DNA of 44,728 nucleotides, from NCBI GenBank assembly GCA_041685145.1, contig JAWLGJ010000027.1, positions 1 to 44,728 of the forward strand, given 5' to 3'. A program made the translations under genes and the position numbers. Shown here in pieces: positions 36,580 through 43,276 of this stretch; the first letter of the stretch is position 1, and each line of letters opens with the position of its first letter. The notes beneath the pieces are model-generated. The model saw only the letters and a list, made by a program, of their open reading frames with translations. It did no database searches and had not been told where the DNA came from. Source of the stretch: JAWLGJ01 sp041685145. GTDB lineage: Bacteria; Pseudomonadota; Alphaproteobacteria; Rhodospirillales; Magnetospirillaceae.

Positions 36580-38099
36580 CACGGTGCCTCGATTTCCTGG
36601 CAGAAGGGCCGGTTCATGTTGGCGACCAGGCAACGCCCGTCGGCCAGGGCGAGCAGCGGCCCCGGCCAGACCTCGGTTTTGGCCTCGAAGAACTCGTCGA
36701 GGCCGTTGTCGCCGCCGCGCCGCAGCAGCTTCACGCGGTTGCCGAAGAGCAGCGACACGAACACCGTCGCCCGGTCGTCGCCGGGATGGCAGGCGGCGTC
36801 GTAGGGCCAGGTGCCGGTGTTGCGCCAGGACAGCGCATAGGTGGCGGGATCGACGATGCCCACCACGTCGTTGCCGGAACAGGCGAACCACAGCTTGCCG
36901 TCGGCCGCGTTCCAGGCCAGGCCGCCGGGCAGGTGCATCCCTTGGGCGGCAAGATCGACCCGCGCCAGCTCGGTCTGGCTCAACGGGTCGACATGCACCA
37001 GCTCGCCCGTTCCGGAGACCCACAGCCGTCCGGCGCCGTCCAGCGCCAGATGGCAGGGCTCGCCGGGGGTGGGAACGACGGTGACGGAGTCGTCGGCGGC
37101 GTCGATGCGGGTGAGGGCGTCGCCGAAGGGATGCGCCACCCACACCGCCCCCAGGCCGTCGGCGGCGATGTCGTGGGGGTAGGCGCCGACGGCGATCTGG
37201 CCCACGACGGCGTTGGTGGCCGGGTCGATCCGCAGCACGGCGGCGTCGCACCAGGCGGTGACGAAGAGATGGCCGCTGACCGGCTCCAGGCAGGCGCGCC
37301 AGGGCTGCGCGGGCAGCGACCCCAGCCAGCCAGTCCCGTCGCGCCCGATCACCGCCTTCAGCGTGTAGTCGCCGCCGTCGAGGCGGCTGAGGGTGCGGCT
37401 CTGGTTGGCGACGAGGAAGATGTCGCCGTCGGGCCCGCGCGCCATGCCCTGGGCGTTGGCCTCGCCCCAGCCCGCCGTCAGCCGCCCCATGACCTCGAAT
37501 TCCAGGTTGGGAATGCGGTAGCCGAAGGGATTCAGATGCAGATCGCGGATGACGGCATAGGCCTGATGGCGGTAGGCGGGGACGTTGCCCGCCCCCTCGC
37601 GGGCCTCGATCTCGTCGTCCGGCGCCTGATCGGCGGTGCCGCGATGCACCGTCATGTCCAGGCCCTCAACGTCCTCGGCGAAGGGGTCGTGGATCAACTC
37701 GCCGTCCGCCCACACGCGCCGGACGCCGGCGATGGGCCCCTCGCCCAGCGACACCGCCAGGGTGACGAAGTAGTGGTGCTCGACGTGCGAGCCACCGCCG
37801 CCACCGCCCTTGCCGCCGGTGGCCACCTCGCGGCGCGCGTGGCGTTTGTCGGTGGACCAGATGACGTTGCCGGCCACCCGCCCGCCATAGAGCACCGGAA
37901 TGGGCTTGCCATAGGTGGACACCTGTACCGACAGGTCGTCGAGCGGCGGCGGCCCGGCGGCGTCCGGGGCGCCGAACAGCGCCTGGTCGGCGCGCCCCCC
38001 GGCCCAGCGCCCCAGCCCGGCGCCGACCAGGGCCCCCAGCGGCCCGCCCACCATGCCGCCGACCGCCTGGCCGGCGGCGGTCAGGATCACGCTTGCCAT
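36579..38099 (-). CDS. Tail hub N-terminal domain fused to a beta-propeller
   Basis: A 506-residue protein of two parts. Residues 1-205 match the start of GTA gp15-like hubs: a Gly-rich lead (GQAVGGMVGGPLGALVGAGLG), YGKPIPVLYGGRVAGNVIW, HHYFVTLAVSLGEGPIAGVRRVWADGELI, and the closing IPNLEFEV. Residues about 210-500 are NHL/YVTN-like propeller blades (GHLFVTAWCDAAVLRIDPATN, GAVWVAHPFGDALTRIDAADDS, GKLWFACSGNDVVGIVDPAT). In RcGTA this place is taken by a TIM-barrel domain and the protein continues to its C-terminus. Here it stops after the propeller, with the next gene starting in the stop codon. Confidence 0.8.
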   Translation of the reverse strand: MASVILTAAGQAVGGMVGGPLGALVGAGLGRWAGGRADQALFGAPDAAGPPPLDDLSVQVSTYGKPIPVLYGGRVAGNVIWSTDKRHARREVATGGKGGGGGGSHVEHHYFVTLAVSLGEGPIAGVRRVWADGELIHDPFAEDVEGLDMTVHRGTADQAPDDEIEAREGAGNVPAYRHQAYAVIRDLHLNPFGYRIPNLEFEVMGRLTAGWGEANAQGMARGPDGDIFLVANQSRTLSRLDGGDYTLKAVIGRDGTGWLGSLPAQPWRACLEPVSGHLFVTAWCDAAVLRIDPATNAVVGQIAVGAYPHDIAADGLGAVWVAHPFGDALTRIDAADDSVTVVPTPGEPCHLALDGAGRLWVSGTGELVHVDPLSQTELARVDLAAQGMHLPGGLAWNAADGKLWFACSGNDVVGIVDPATYALSWRNTGTWPYDAACHPGDDRATVFVSLLFGNRVKLLRRGGDNGLDEFFEAKTEVWPGPLLALADGRCLVANMNRPFCQEIEAP

Positions 38100-38102
38100 G
38101 TG

Positions 38103-38528
38103 TCAGTCCTCGATGCCGGGAAAGCGATAGGCGGCGACGACGCGCCGTTGCCAACGATGGGTCAGGCGCGTGCGCACGACACGCCCGATGGCGCCGTCGG
38201 CGTGGATGATCCAGCCGCCGGGGCACAGCAGCGCCAGGTGGCCGGGATGGCGCCCGGTGCGCAGCAGCAGCGCGTCCGCGGCCCGCGCCTTCGCCAGCGG
38301 CACCGGCGCCGCCAGCCGCTCGCAGTGCCGCCGCAGGCTGGCGCCGTCGGGCTGGCGCGCATAGCCGCCGACATCGCCCACCGGCAGCCCCAGCTCCCGC
38401 CCGACGCCCACCAGCAGCCCGGCGCAGTCGCAACCGACTCCCTTCGCCCGCCCCTGGTGACGGAAGGGCGTGCCCAGCCAGCCCTCGGCCGCCGCGATGA
38501 TGTCGGCGCGCGTCACCCTCGCCGTCAC
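38103..38528 (-). CDS. NlpC/P60-family phage cell-wall peptidase (GTA gene 14-like)
   Basis: A 141-residue tail-tip peptidase that would open peptidoglycan during DNA entry. The catalytic Cys is in GVGCDCAGLLVGVG and the His in GHLALLCPGGWIIHADG, as in the phage cell-wall peptidase subgroup next to DUF2163. The GTG at 38528 starts 4 nt after the DUF2163 stop; no nearby ATG fits. The order DUF2460-DUF2163-NlpC/P60-hub is the GTA gp12-gp15 order. Confidence 0.9.
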   Translation of the reverse strand: MTARVTRADIIAAAEGWLGTPFRHQGRAKGVGCDCAGLLVGVGRELGLPVGDVGGYARQPDGASLRRHCERLAAPVPLAKARAADALLLRTGRHPGHLALLCPGGWIIHADGAIGRVVRTRLTHRWQRRVVAAYRFPGIED

Positions 38529-38532
38529 GGCC

Positions 38533-39372
38533 TCACCGCCGCGCCGGGGCCATCAGGAAGTCCATGCCCGGCACATGCGGCTCGCCCTGGAAATTGACGG
38601 CATTGCCGAAGCGGTCGCGGCAGGTCTCGAAGCGGCGGTCGCAGCCGGCGTGAACGCGGTAGGCGTCGCCGACGGCGACGGCGCCGGGCATGGGCAGGTA
38701 GAGCGTGAAGGTGCCAAGGGCGAAATCCCGCACCTCCATCGCCCGCCCGGCATTGGCCCCCGACGTCCAGGTGAGGACGCCGTGAGCGAACCAGCCCTCG
38801 GCCTCGGTCCGGGCGCTGTCGGTGAAGACGCGCGCGTCCGTAACAGCGGTGACGGCACCCTCCACCGTCGCCGCCGCCAGCGGCACGCGGCAGCGCCCGT
38901 CGCCCAGATCGGCCCGGCAGGCGGCGCTGTAGACGCCGTTCACCGGCCGCGCCAGCGCCTGGGCCAGGCCGCGCACCTCGGCCACGAAGCCCGTGCCGCC
39001 CAGGCGCACCTCGCCGATGGTGCCCCGGCGCAGGTGCAGCATCCCCGCCGCGGGCTCGTCGTGGGCGACGGCGAACACGTCCACCCGCGCCCCGTCATAG
39101 CGCCCGGCAAGGAGGTCGTCCTCGCCGATGGCCTCCGACGACAGCACGGCCTCGATCTCCAGGTTGTCGACCGCCATTTCGGCGCCGCTTTCCACCGTGG
39201 TCGGGGTGAAGCCGCCGGCGGCGCGATAGGTCAGGCCGCCCACGACGATGTCGCGGTCATGGTCGGTGAAGCCCTGCACGACGCCATCGCGGCGGGTGAT
39301 GCGCCACAGCGTCGCCAGCGCCGTCACCGGCCGCGCCAGATGGGCCTTGAGTTCGTCGCTCACCGCCTTCAT
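38533..39372 (-). CDS. DUF2163 baseplate protein (GTA gene 13-like)
   Basis: A 279-residue hub protein of the DUF2163 family, which forms part of the tail-tip iron-sulfur hub in GTA-like particles. Visible blocks: TALATLWRITRRDGVVQGFTDHDRDI, GGFTPTTVESGAEMAVDNLEIEAVL and the cysteine-containing VYSAACRADLGDGRC, GCDRRFETCRDRFGNAVNFQGEPHVPG. Four conserved cysteines in the C-terminal half fit metal-cluster ligands known in this family; the cluster itself is inferred. It overlaps DUF2460 by 4 nt (ATGA). Confidence 0.92.
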   Translation of the reverse strand: MKAVSDELKAHLARPVTALATLWRITRRDGVVQGFTDHDRDIVVGGLTYRAAGGFTPTTVESGAEMAVDNLEIEAVLSSEAIGEDDLLAGRYDGARVDVFAVAHDEPAAGMLHLRRGTIGEVRLGGTGFVAEVRGLAQALARPVNGVYSAACRADLGDGRCRVPLAAATVEGAVTAVTDARVFTDSARTEAEGWFAHGVLTWTSGANAGRAMEVRDFALGTFTLYLPMPGAVAVGDAYRVHAGCDRRFETCRDRFGNAVNFQGEPHVPGMDFLMAPARR

Positions 39373-39974
39373 TCGTCCCTCACCTCGACCAGCGGGATCT
39401 GTCCCCAGGAAAAGGCGTCATAGGCGTCGATGGAGACGCGCATCTCGTCGACGTCGAAGCGCACCGGAACGTCGAACTCCGCCGCCGCCTCCACCATCGC
39501 CCCGGCCGGCGGCGGGGCCTCGAAGGTGATGAGGCCGGTCAGGCGCTCGACGCTCCACCCCGCCGCCTGCTCGACGCCGTCCCGCCACACCCGCACGCTG
39601 GCGACCACGGGCCTGGTGACGGGCCGGCTGTGGCCGTGGCCGCCGGCGTCGGTGTAGGTTTTCGCCAGTTGAAAGGCGGCGGTGGCCCCGTCGCCGGTGC
39701 CGATGGCCTGGCGGGGCAGGACGAAATCGCTCCAGTCCTTGAACGGGAAGGAATGCGCCCGGCCGCCGCGATTGAGGAAGAACGCCACCAGCGCGTCCAG
39801 TTGCGCCTGGGTCTTCAGGCCGTGGGCGACGTCCCAGCGGCGCCGCGCGCGGCTCCAGTTGATGTTGCGCTTCTCGCGCCCCGACTTCACCGCCGCCACC
39901 TCGGTCGAAAACGCCGGCCCGCCGACGGCGCCATAGGCGATGTCCTCGGGGAAACGCACGTCGTGGAACGCCAT
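39369..39974 (-). CDS. DUF2460 distal tail protein (GTA gene 12-like)
   Basis: A 201-residue protein of DUF2460, the distal tail ring of GTA-like siphovirus tails. It begins HDVRFPEDIAYGAVGGPAFSTEV and has RARRRWDVAHGLKTQAQLDALVAFFLNRGGRAHSFPFKDWSDF, with the conserved F-x-x-P-D/E-I start and R-x-x-W-x-V block. The ATG at 39974 overlaps the tape measure stop by one base. Confidence 0.92.
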   Translation of the reverse strand: MAFHDVRFPEDIAYGAVGGPAFSTEVAAVKSGREKRNINWSRARRRWDVAHGLKTQAQLDALVAFFLNRGGRAHSFPFKDWSDFVLPRQAIGTGDGATAAFQLAKTYTDAGGHGHSRPVTRPVVASVRVWRDGVEQAAGWSVERLTGLITFEAPPPAGAMVEAAAEFDVPVRFDVDEMRVSIDAYDAFSWGQIPLVEVRDE

Positions 39975-40627
39975 CAGCCGGTCCTCCGCGCCTCGCGCAG
40001 TCCGTCGCGGACGGCGTCGCGCACCATGCGCTTCATCACCGGCGCGGCGCGCGGCGCCGCCTCGGCGCCGCCGTGGAAATGCTGGGTGACCTGCACCGCC
40101 GGCATCGCCGCGCCGCCGCCTTCCAGGCGCACCGGGATGGCGCGGCCGTCGGGCAGCGGCACCACCGCTTCCGGCCGCGCCCCCTCGCCGATCATCGCCA
40201 CTTGCGGCCCGCGCACGACGCCGCCCTTGGCGAAGCCGGGAATGGGCAGCGCCACCGGCGCCGGCGCGCGCGCTCCCGCCACGAGTTCGGCCAGCAGCCC
40301 GCCCGGTGCGCGGGCGGCCGCGGGCAGGCTCGCCGCCAGAACCTCGCGCAACACGCCCCGCGCCAGCACCAGCAGATCCTGCATTCCCACGCGCCCGGTG
40401 CGCAGCAGGCGCTCCAGGGCGGCGCCGGCGTGCTCGGCCATGCGGCCCCAGGCACGCTCCCAGGCGGCGCCGGTGTCGCGGGCGGTGCGCTCGGCGGCGC
40501 GGCGGAACGACTCCAGCGGCGCCTCGGCGAAGGCGGCGCGCAGCCCCGCCTGCACGTCCTCCAGGCTGCGCCGCATGGCGCTCATGGCGGCGACGGCGGC
40601 GTCGCCGTCCCAAAGCTCCTCAGCCAC
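39974..40627 (-). CDS. Short tape measure protein (GTA gene 11-like)
   Basis: A 217-residue, Ala-rich, mainly helical protein. The C-terminal block GFAKGGVVRGPQVAMIGEGARPEAVVPLPDGRAIPV is the conserved end of lambda-like tape measure proteins. At this length the tail tube would be very short (about 30 nm at 0.15 nm per residue), similar to RcGTA, whose tape measure is about 220 residues. It starts at a GTG (40627) with AGGGAGGGCCGAG upstream and overlaps the frameshifted chaperone stop by 8 nt. Confidence 0.88.
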   Translation of the reverse strand: MAEELWDGDAAVAAMSAMRRSLEDVQAGLRAAFAEAPLESFRRAAERTARDTGAAWERAWGRMAEHAGAALERLLRTGRVGMQDLLVLARGVLREVLAASLPAAARAPGGLLAELVAGARAPAPVALPIPGFAKGGVVRGPQVAMIGEGARPEAVVPLPDGRAIPVRLEGGGAAMPAVQVTQHFHGGAEAAPRAAPVMKRMVRDAVRDGLREARRTG

Positions 40628-41113
40628 CTCGGCCCTCCCTGGCGATGATGCGGAAGAAGGCGCGCCAGCCGTCGAATTCGGCGGCGCTCATGACCCCAAG
40701 CTCTGCGACCGTGCGCCCCAGCCGCCAGGCGAGGGCGTAGAGGTCGAACAGCTCGGGGTCGTCGGTCAGTTTTTTTCCATGTCCCCGGCGGGGCTGAGGA
40801 TGCGTTCGGCCACCCGCGCCACCACGTCGGGGTCGAGCCGTCGCAGCATCAGCGGCTTGTCGGCGCGTGAGAACACCGGCTCGCCGCGCCCGTCGCGGGC
40901 CTTGAGGATCAGCACGTCCACCAGCACCGACAAGTCGTCGGCCGAGGCGCCGCGGAAGATCTGCGCCTTTTCGCGCAGGTTCAGCGGCTCGGCGTGCAGG
41001 ACCGCCGGGCCGTCGGGGCCGCCCCATTCCGGCACCTCGATGACGATGCCGGCGCGGGAATCGAAATGCTCCACCGCCTGCTGAAAGATGGGATGGCGCA
41101 TCGCTTCGCTCAT
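40620..41113 (-). CDS. Tail assembly chaperone, -1 frameshift product (G-T-like)
   Basis: The 0-frame chaperone (40766-41113) would, after a -1 slip at A AAA AAC, continue for 49 codons to a stop at 40620. The fusion is about 164 residues (41113..40769 then 40769..40620). The extension reads LTDDPELFDLYALAWRLGRTVAELGVMSAAEFDGWRAFF and looks like a genuine helical protein with no start codon of its own in a sensible place. Such paired products are usual between tail tube and tape measure genes in siphoviruses (lambda gpG/gpGT). Frameshifting is inferred from the sequence. Confidence 0.7.
40766..41113 (-). CDS. Tail assembly chaperone, 0-frame product
   Basis: A 115-residue protein between the tail tube and tape measure genes. 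The sequence has a chaperone-like N-terminus (MSEAMRHPIFQQAVEHFDSR) and ...PLMLRRLDPDVVARVAERILS near the end, and it terminates at MEKN just after a run of seven A residues. By position and partner frame it is the lambda gpG analogue. The start is the ATG at 41113, 10 nt after the tail tube stop. Confidence 0.75.
   Translation of the reverse strand: MSEAMRHPIFQQAVEHFDSRAGIVIEVPEWGGPDGPAVLHAEPLNLREKAQIFRGASADDLSVLVDVLILKARDGRGEPVFSRADKPLMLRRLDPDVVARVAERILSPAGDMEKN
40769..40775 (-). other. Probable programmed -1 ribosomal frameshift site
   Basis: Minus-strand codons read GAA AAA AAC TGA, giving the slippery heptamer A AAA AAC immediately before the 0-frame stop. A -1 slip leads into the 49-codon extension ending at 40620. 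The homopolymer stands out in a GC-rich genome. No downstream pseudoknot was worked out. Confidence 0.7.
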
Positions 41114-41123
41114 CGCCGCCCCC

Positions 41124-41516
41124 CTAGGCCACGGTCAGCCGCGCCAGGGCGCCCGAGCCCTGGAAGCGGAAGGCGGCCTCGACCATGCCGTCGAAGCCGG
41201 CGCGGCGGCTGACGGCGGTGACGACGGCGGCGCCGCTGAAATAGGCGTCGCCGCTGGCCTCGCCGCCGGGATACAGATTCAAGGTCACCTGGGCCCCGAC
41301 GCCCAGCGCCTCCTGGCCGTCGGCGTCGGCCGGGTCCCAGAAGCACTCGACGCTGCCGCTCCAGCTTTTCAGCCCGGCGCGATAGCGCCGCCAGGCGTCG
41401 CCCATGCGGGTGTCCTCGACGGCGTCGCCGGTCTCCTCGACCGTCCAGGCGCGCACCTCGGCGACGGCGTCCTCGCCGATGCGCACCACGCCTTCGCTGC
41501 CCATGTGATTGGCCAT
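41124..41516 (-). CDS. Major tail tube protein
   Basis: A 130-residue beta-rich protein of the size and place of a siphovirus/GTA tail tube protein. It begins GSEGVVRIGEDAVAEVRAWTVEETGDAVEDTRMGDAWRRY and contains WSGSVECFWDPADADG and VTLNLYPGGEASGDAYFSGAAVVTAVS, the pattern of small tube proteins that follow a tail terminator. It is flanked by the terminator and the chaperone pair. No Ig-like C-terminal domain is present. Confidence 0.8.
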   Translation of the reverse strand: MANHMGSEGVVRIGEDAVAEVRAWTVEETGDAVEDTRMGDAWRRYRAGLKSWSGSVECFWDPADADGQEALGVGAQVTLNLYPGGEASGDAYFSGAAVVTAVSRRAGFDGMVEAAFRFQGSGALARLTVA

Positions 41517-41528
41517 GCCTTCGCTCTC

Positions 41529-42182
41529 CTACTCGGTGGTGATGGCGCTGTCGCACAGATACTCGGCCGCGACCGGCAGGCGCAGCGTGCCGCCCGCCTC
41601 CTCGACGGCGCCCCGCCAGGCGGCACGCAGGCGCACCCGCGCCGCCCCCCGCGCCAGCAGGGTGCCGGGGCGGAAATGCGCCACCAGGGCGCCGGCCAGG
41701 CGTTCGAGGCGGGCAAGGCCGGCGCCGCCCGCGGCGGGCTGGAACGCCTGCACGGCGAACCGGCCCTGGCGGCGCAGGCTGTCCAGGCTGACCGGCGCCG
41801 CCGGCCGCGGTTGGAGGGCCACGCTCACCCAGGGTTGCCGCTGCGGCCGCACGAAGGGCTGGCCCTCGAAGCGCCGCGCTTCCGGCAGCCCGGCGGTGAC
41901 GGCGACATCGGCGCCGGCGGCCTCGGGGCTGAGCGGCCGGTCCACGGCCAGCAGCGAGTCCGAGACGGCAACGACGATGGTGTGGCCGTTATTGGCGGCC
42001 TCGGCGAAACCCGCCGCCGCGACGGTGTCGCCGACGGCGAAACCGTCCGCCAGGAAGGATCCGCCGGCGCGCTCGTAACCGTCGGCGGCGGCGGCGATGT
42101 CGTCGCGCGTGCCGGTAGTGGCGAGGACGAGCGCCAGCAGATGCGTCTCCAGCGCCGCGCGGATGTCGGCCTCGATGCCCAT
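41529..42182 (-). CDS. Probable tail terminator protein
   Basis: A 217-residue protein beginning MGIEADIRAALETHLLALV, typical of tail-terminator (DUF4128/gpU-like) proteins. A later part has VAHFRPGTLLARGAARVRLRAAWRGAV and LRLPVAAEYLCDSAI. An unusual central segment (about residues 30-95, DIAAAADGYERAGGSFLADGFAVGDTVAAAGFAE...) looks like a small beta domain inserted in the terminator fold, since the family is usually nearer 130-150 residues. The function is inferred from order. Confidence 0.65.
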   Translation of the reverse strand: MGIEADIRAALETHLLALVLATTGTRDDIAAAADGYERAGGSFLADGFAVGDTVAAAGFAEAANNGHTIVVAVSDSLLAVDRPLSPEAAGADVAVTAGLPEARRFEGQPFVRPQRQPWVSVALQPRPAAPVSLDSLRRQGRFAVQAFQPAAGGAGLARLERLAGALVAHFRPGTLLARGAARVRLRAAWRGAVEEAGGTLRLPVAAEYLCDSAITTE

Positions 42183-42191
42183 GCCGCCCCC

Positions 42192-42548
42192 CTAGCCCGC
42201 CACCACCACGAACAGCACCCCGGCGCCGGCGATGTTGGCGACGCGCCGGACCCGCCGGGTGACGCCATCGATGGTCACCAGGTCGCCGGGGCGCGGCGCG
42301 AAGACCACGTCCGCCAGCCACAGCACCGCCTCGCCGGGGCGCACCTCCAGCCCCTCGGCGTCGCCGCCGTTCCATTTCGCTTCGACATGGGCGCGCCCGG
42401 CGGTGCTGTGCTCGACCACCGCGCCGGGCCCGGCCAGCGCCGGGTCGTAGTCCTGCGGCTCGCGCCGCAGCAGCGCCACCGGACGGATGGCATCGCCGGC
42501 GAGGTCGAAGATGCGGCGCACCGCCGCCTTCAATTCCGTGGTCTCCAT
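42192..42548 (-). CDS. Probable head-tail joining (head closure) protein
   Basis: A 118-residue beta-rich protein between the DnaT-like connector and the tail terminator. The core is GEAVLWLADVVFAPRPGDLVTIDGVTRRVRRVANI, which looks like the stopper/head-completion fold. No stronger family match can be claimed. It starts one nt after the connector stop. Confidence 0.6.
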   Translation of the reverse strand: METTELKAAVRRIFDLAGDAIRPVALLRREPQDYDPALAGPGAVVEHSTAGRAHVEAKWNGGDAEGLEVRPGEAVLWLADVVFAPRPGDLVTIDGVTRRVRRVANIAGAGVLFVVVAG

Positions 42549-42549
42549 G

Positions 42550-43035
42550 TCAGGCCCTCATCACATCGCTGCCGGCGCGGACCACCGGCCGCAGCAGACG
42601 ATCGACGGCGGCCCGCACCGTTCCGGCCGGGGCGCCGTCGGCATAGGTGACGCTGAGGGGGCCGACGCTCTCGCTCTTGACGCCGCCGCCGCGCGGGGCG
42701 TCGGGCAGCAGGTCGCCCGCCAGCGCCCGCAGCGCCAGTTCGGCGCAGGCGCGGCGCACCGCCTCGGGCACGCCGGCGATGGCGCGGCCGGCGTCGTCCT
42801 CGGCGCCGAGGCGCGGCCAGGCCAGCGCCTGGGTCTGGCTGGCGCGCACGCCCCGAAAGGCGTGGCCCGCGTCCAGATAATCGGTGGCGCGGACGATGGC
42901 CGCCTCCTTGTCGGCCGCCTCCGCCGCCGCCCAGGCGGCGTTGCCGCGCAGGGCGAAATACTCGTCGGCCTCGGCCACCGACACATAGGCGTTGGCGTCG
43001 GCGTGGCCGCCGCCGTCCTCGACGATTAGGGTCAT
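42550..43035 (-). CDS. Head-tail connector (annotated elsewhere as DnaT-like)
   Basis: A 161-residue protein with ANAYVSVAEADEYFALRGNAAWAAAEAADKEAAIVRATDYLD and QTQALAWPRLGAEDDAGRAI, then a C-terminal helix (ALRALAGDLLPD). This is the family commonly called putative DnaT-like ssDNA-binding protein in phages, which by gene order acts as the head-tail connector. There is no evidence for DNA binding here. The ATG at 43035 has no close ribosome-binding site; the upstream 240-bp gap holds repeats and hairpins. Confidence 0.8.
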   Translation of the reverse strand: MTLIVEDGGGHADANAYVSVAEADEYFALRGNAAWAAAEAADKEAAIVRATDYLDAGHAFRGVRASQTQALAWPRLGAEDDAGRAIAGVPEAVRRACAELALRALAGDLLPDAPRGGGVKSESVGPLSVTYADGAPAGTVRAAVDRLLRPVVRAGSDVMRA

Positions 43036-43057
43036 GGGATGTCCTTGTGAATGTGGC

Positions 43058-43087
43058 TCCCTCCCCCGGGCACGCCCGAGGGAGGGA
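43058..43087. repeat. Strong hairpin in the coat-connector gap
   Basis: Two 14-nt arms (43058-43071 and 43074-43087) are complementary at 13 of 14 positions around a 2-nt spacer; a second 5-bp hairpin follows at 43088-43103. In the minus-strand transcript this lies between the coat stop and the connector start. It could be an RNA processing or partial termination signal. Confidence 0.6.
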
Positions 43088-43123
43088 CGCCCGTGCTAGG
43101 GCGCGATCCGCTCACACGCCCAG

Positions 43124-43172
43124 CCGCCGTTGAGGCGGCGGCCAAGCGAGCGGAGCGAGCGCCCGGCGAGGG
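43124..43172 (+). repeat. 49-bp repeat, copy 1
   Basis: It begins with CCGCCGTTGAGGCGGCGG, a hairpin with GTTGA in the loop, and continues with CCAAGCGAGCGGAGCGAGCG and CCCGGCGAGGG. It is identical over 49 bp to copy 2, with a 63-nt period. A diverged relative is at 10156-10192. Confidence 0.9.
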
Positions 43173-43186
43173 CACATAAGGACTCA

Positions 43187-43235
43187 CCGCCGTTGAGGCG
43201 GCGGCCAAGCGAGCGGAGCGAGCGCCCGGCGAGGG
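43187..43235 (+). repeat. 49-bp repeat, copy 2
   Basis: Exact copy of 43124-43172, separated by 14 nt of unrelated spacer. The flanks differ outside the 49-bp unit, which marks the unit's ends. Confidence 0.9.
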
Positions 43236-43276
43236 ACACAACGGTTAAAGCCGGTTCCATGTGAGTGGAAACGGCC

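Noticed and set aside
42550..43035. Calling the DnaT-like protein a replication (primosomal) protein
   Set aside because: The position between coat and head-closure genes and its size fit a head-tail connector; the DnaT-like name is an annotation habit without functional support here.
43032..43241. Minus-strand ORF of 69 codons with an in-frame protein repeat (PSPGARSARLAAASTA twice)
   Set aside because: The repeat is a by-product of the 49-bp DNA repeats with a 63-nt (21-codon) period; there is no ribosome-binding site and the sequence is mainly hairpin.
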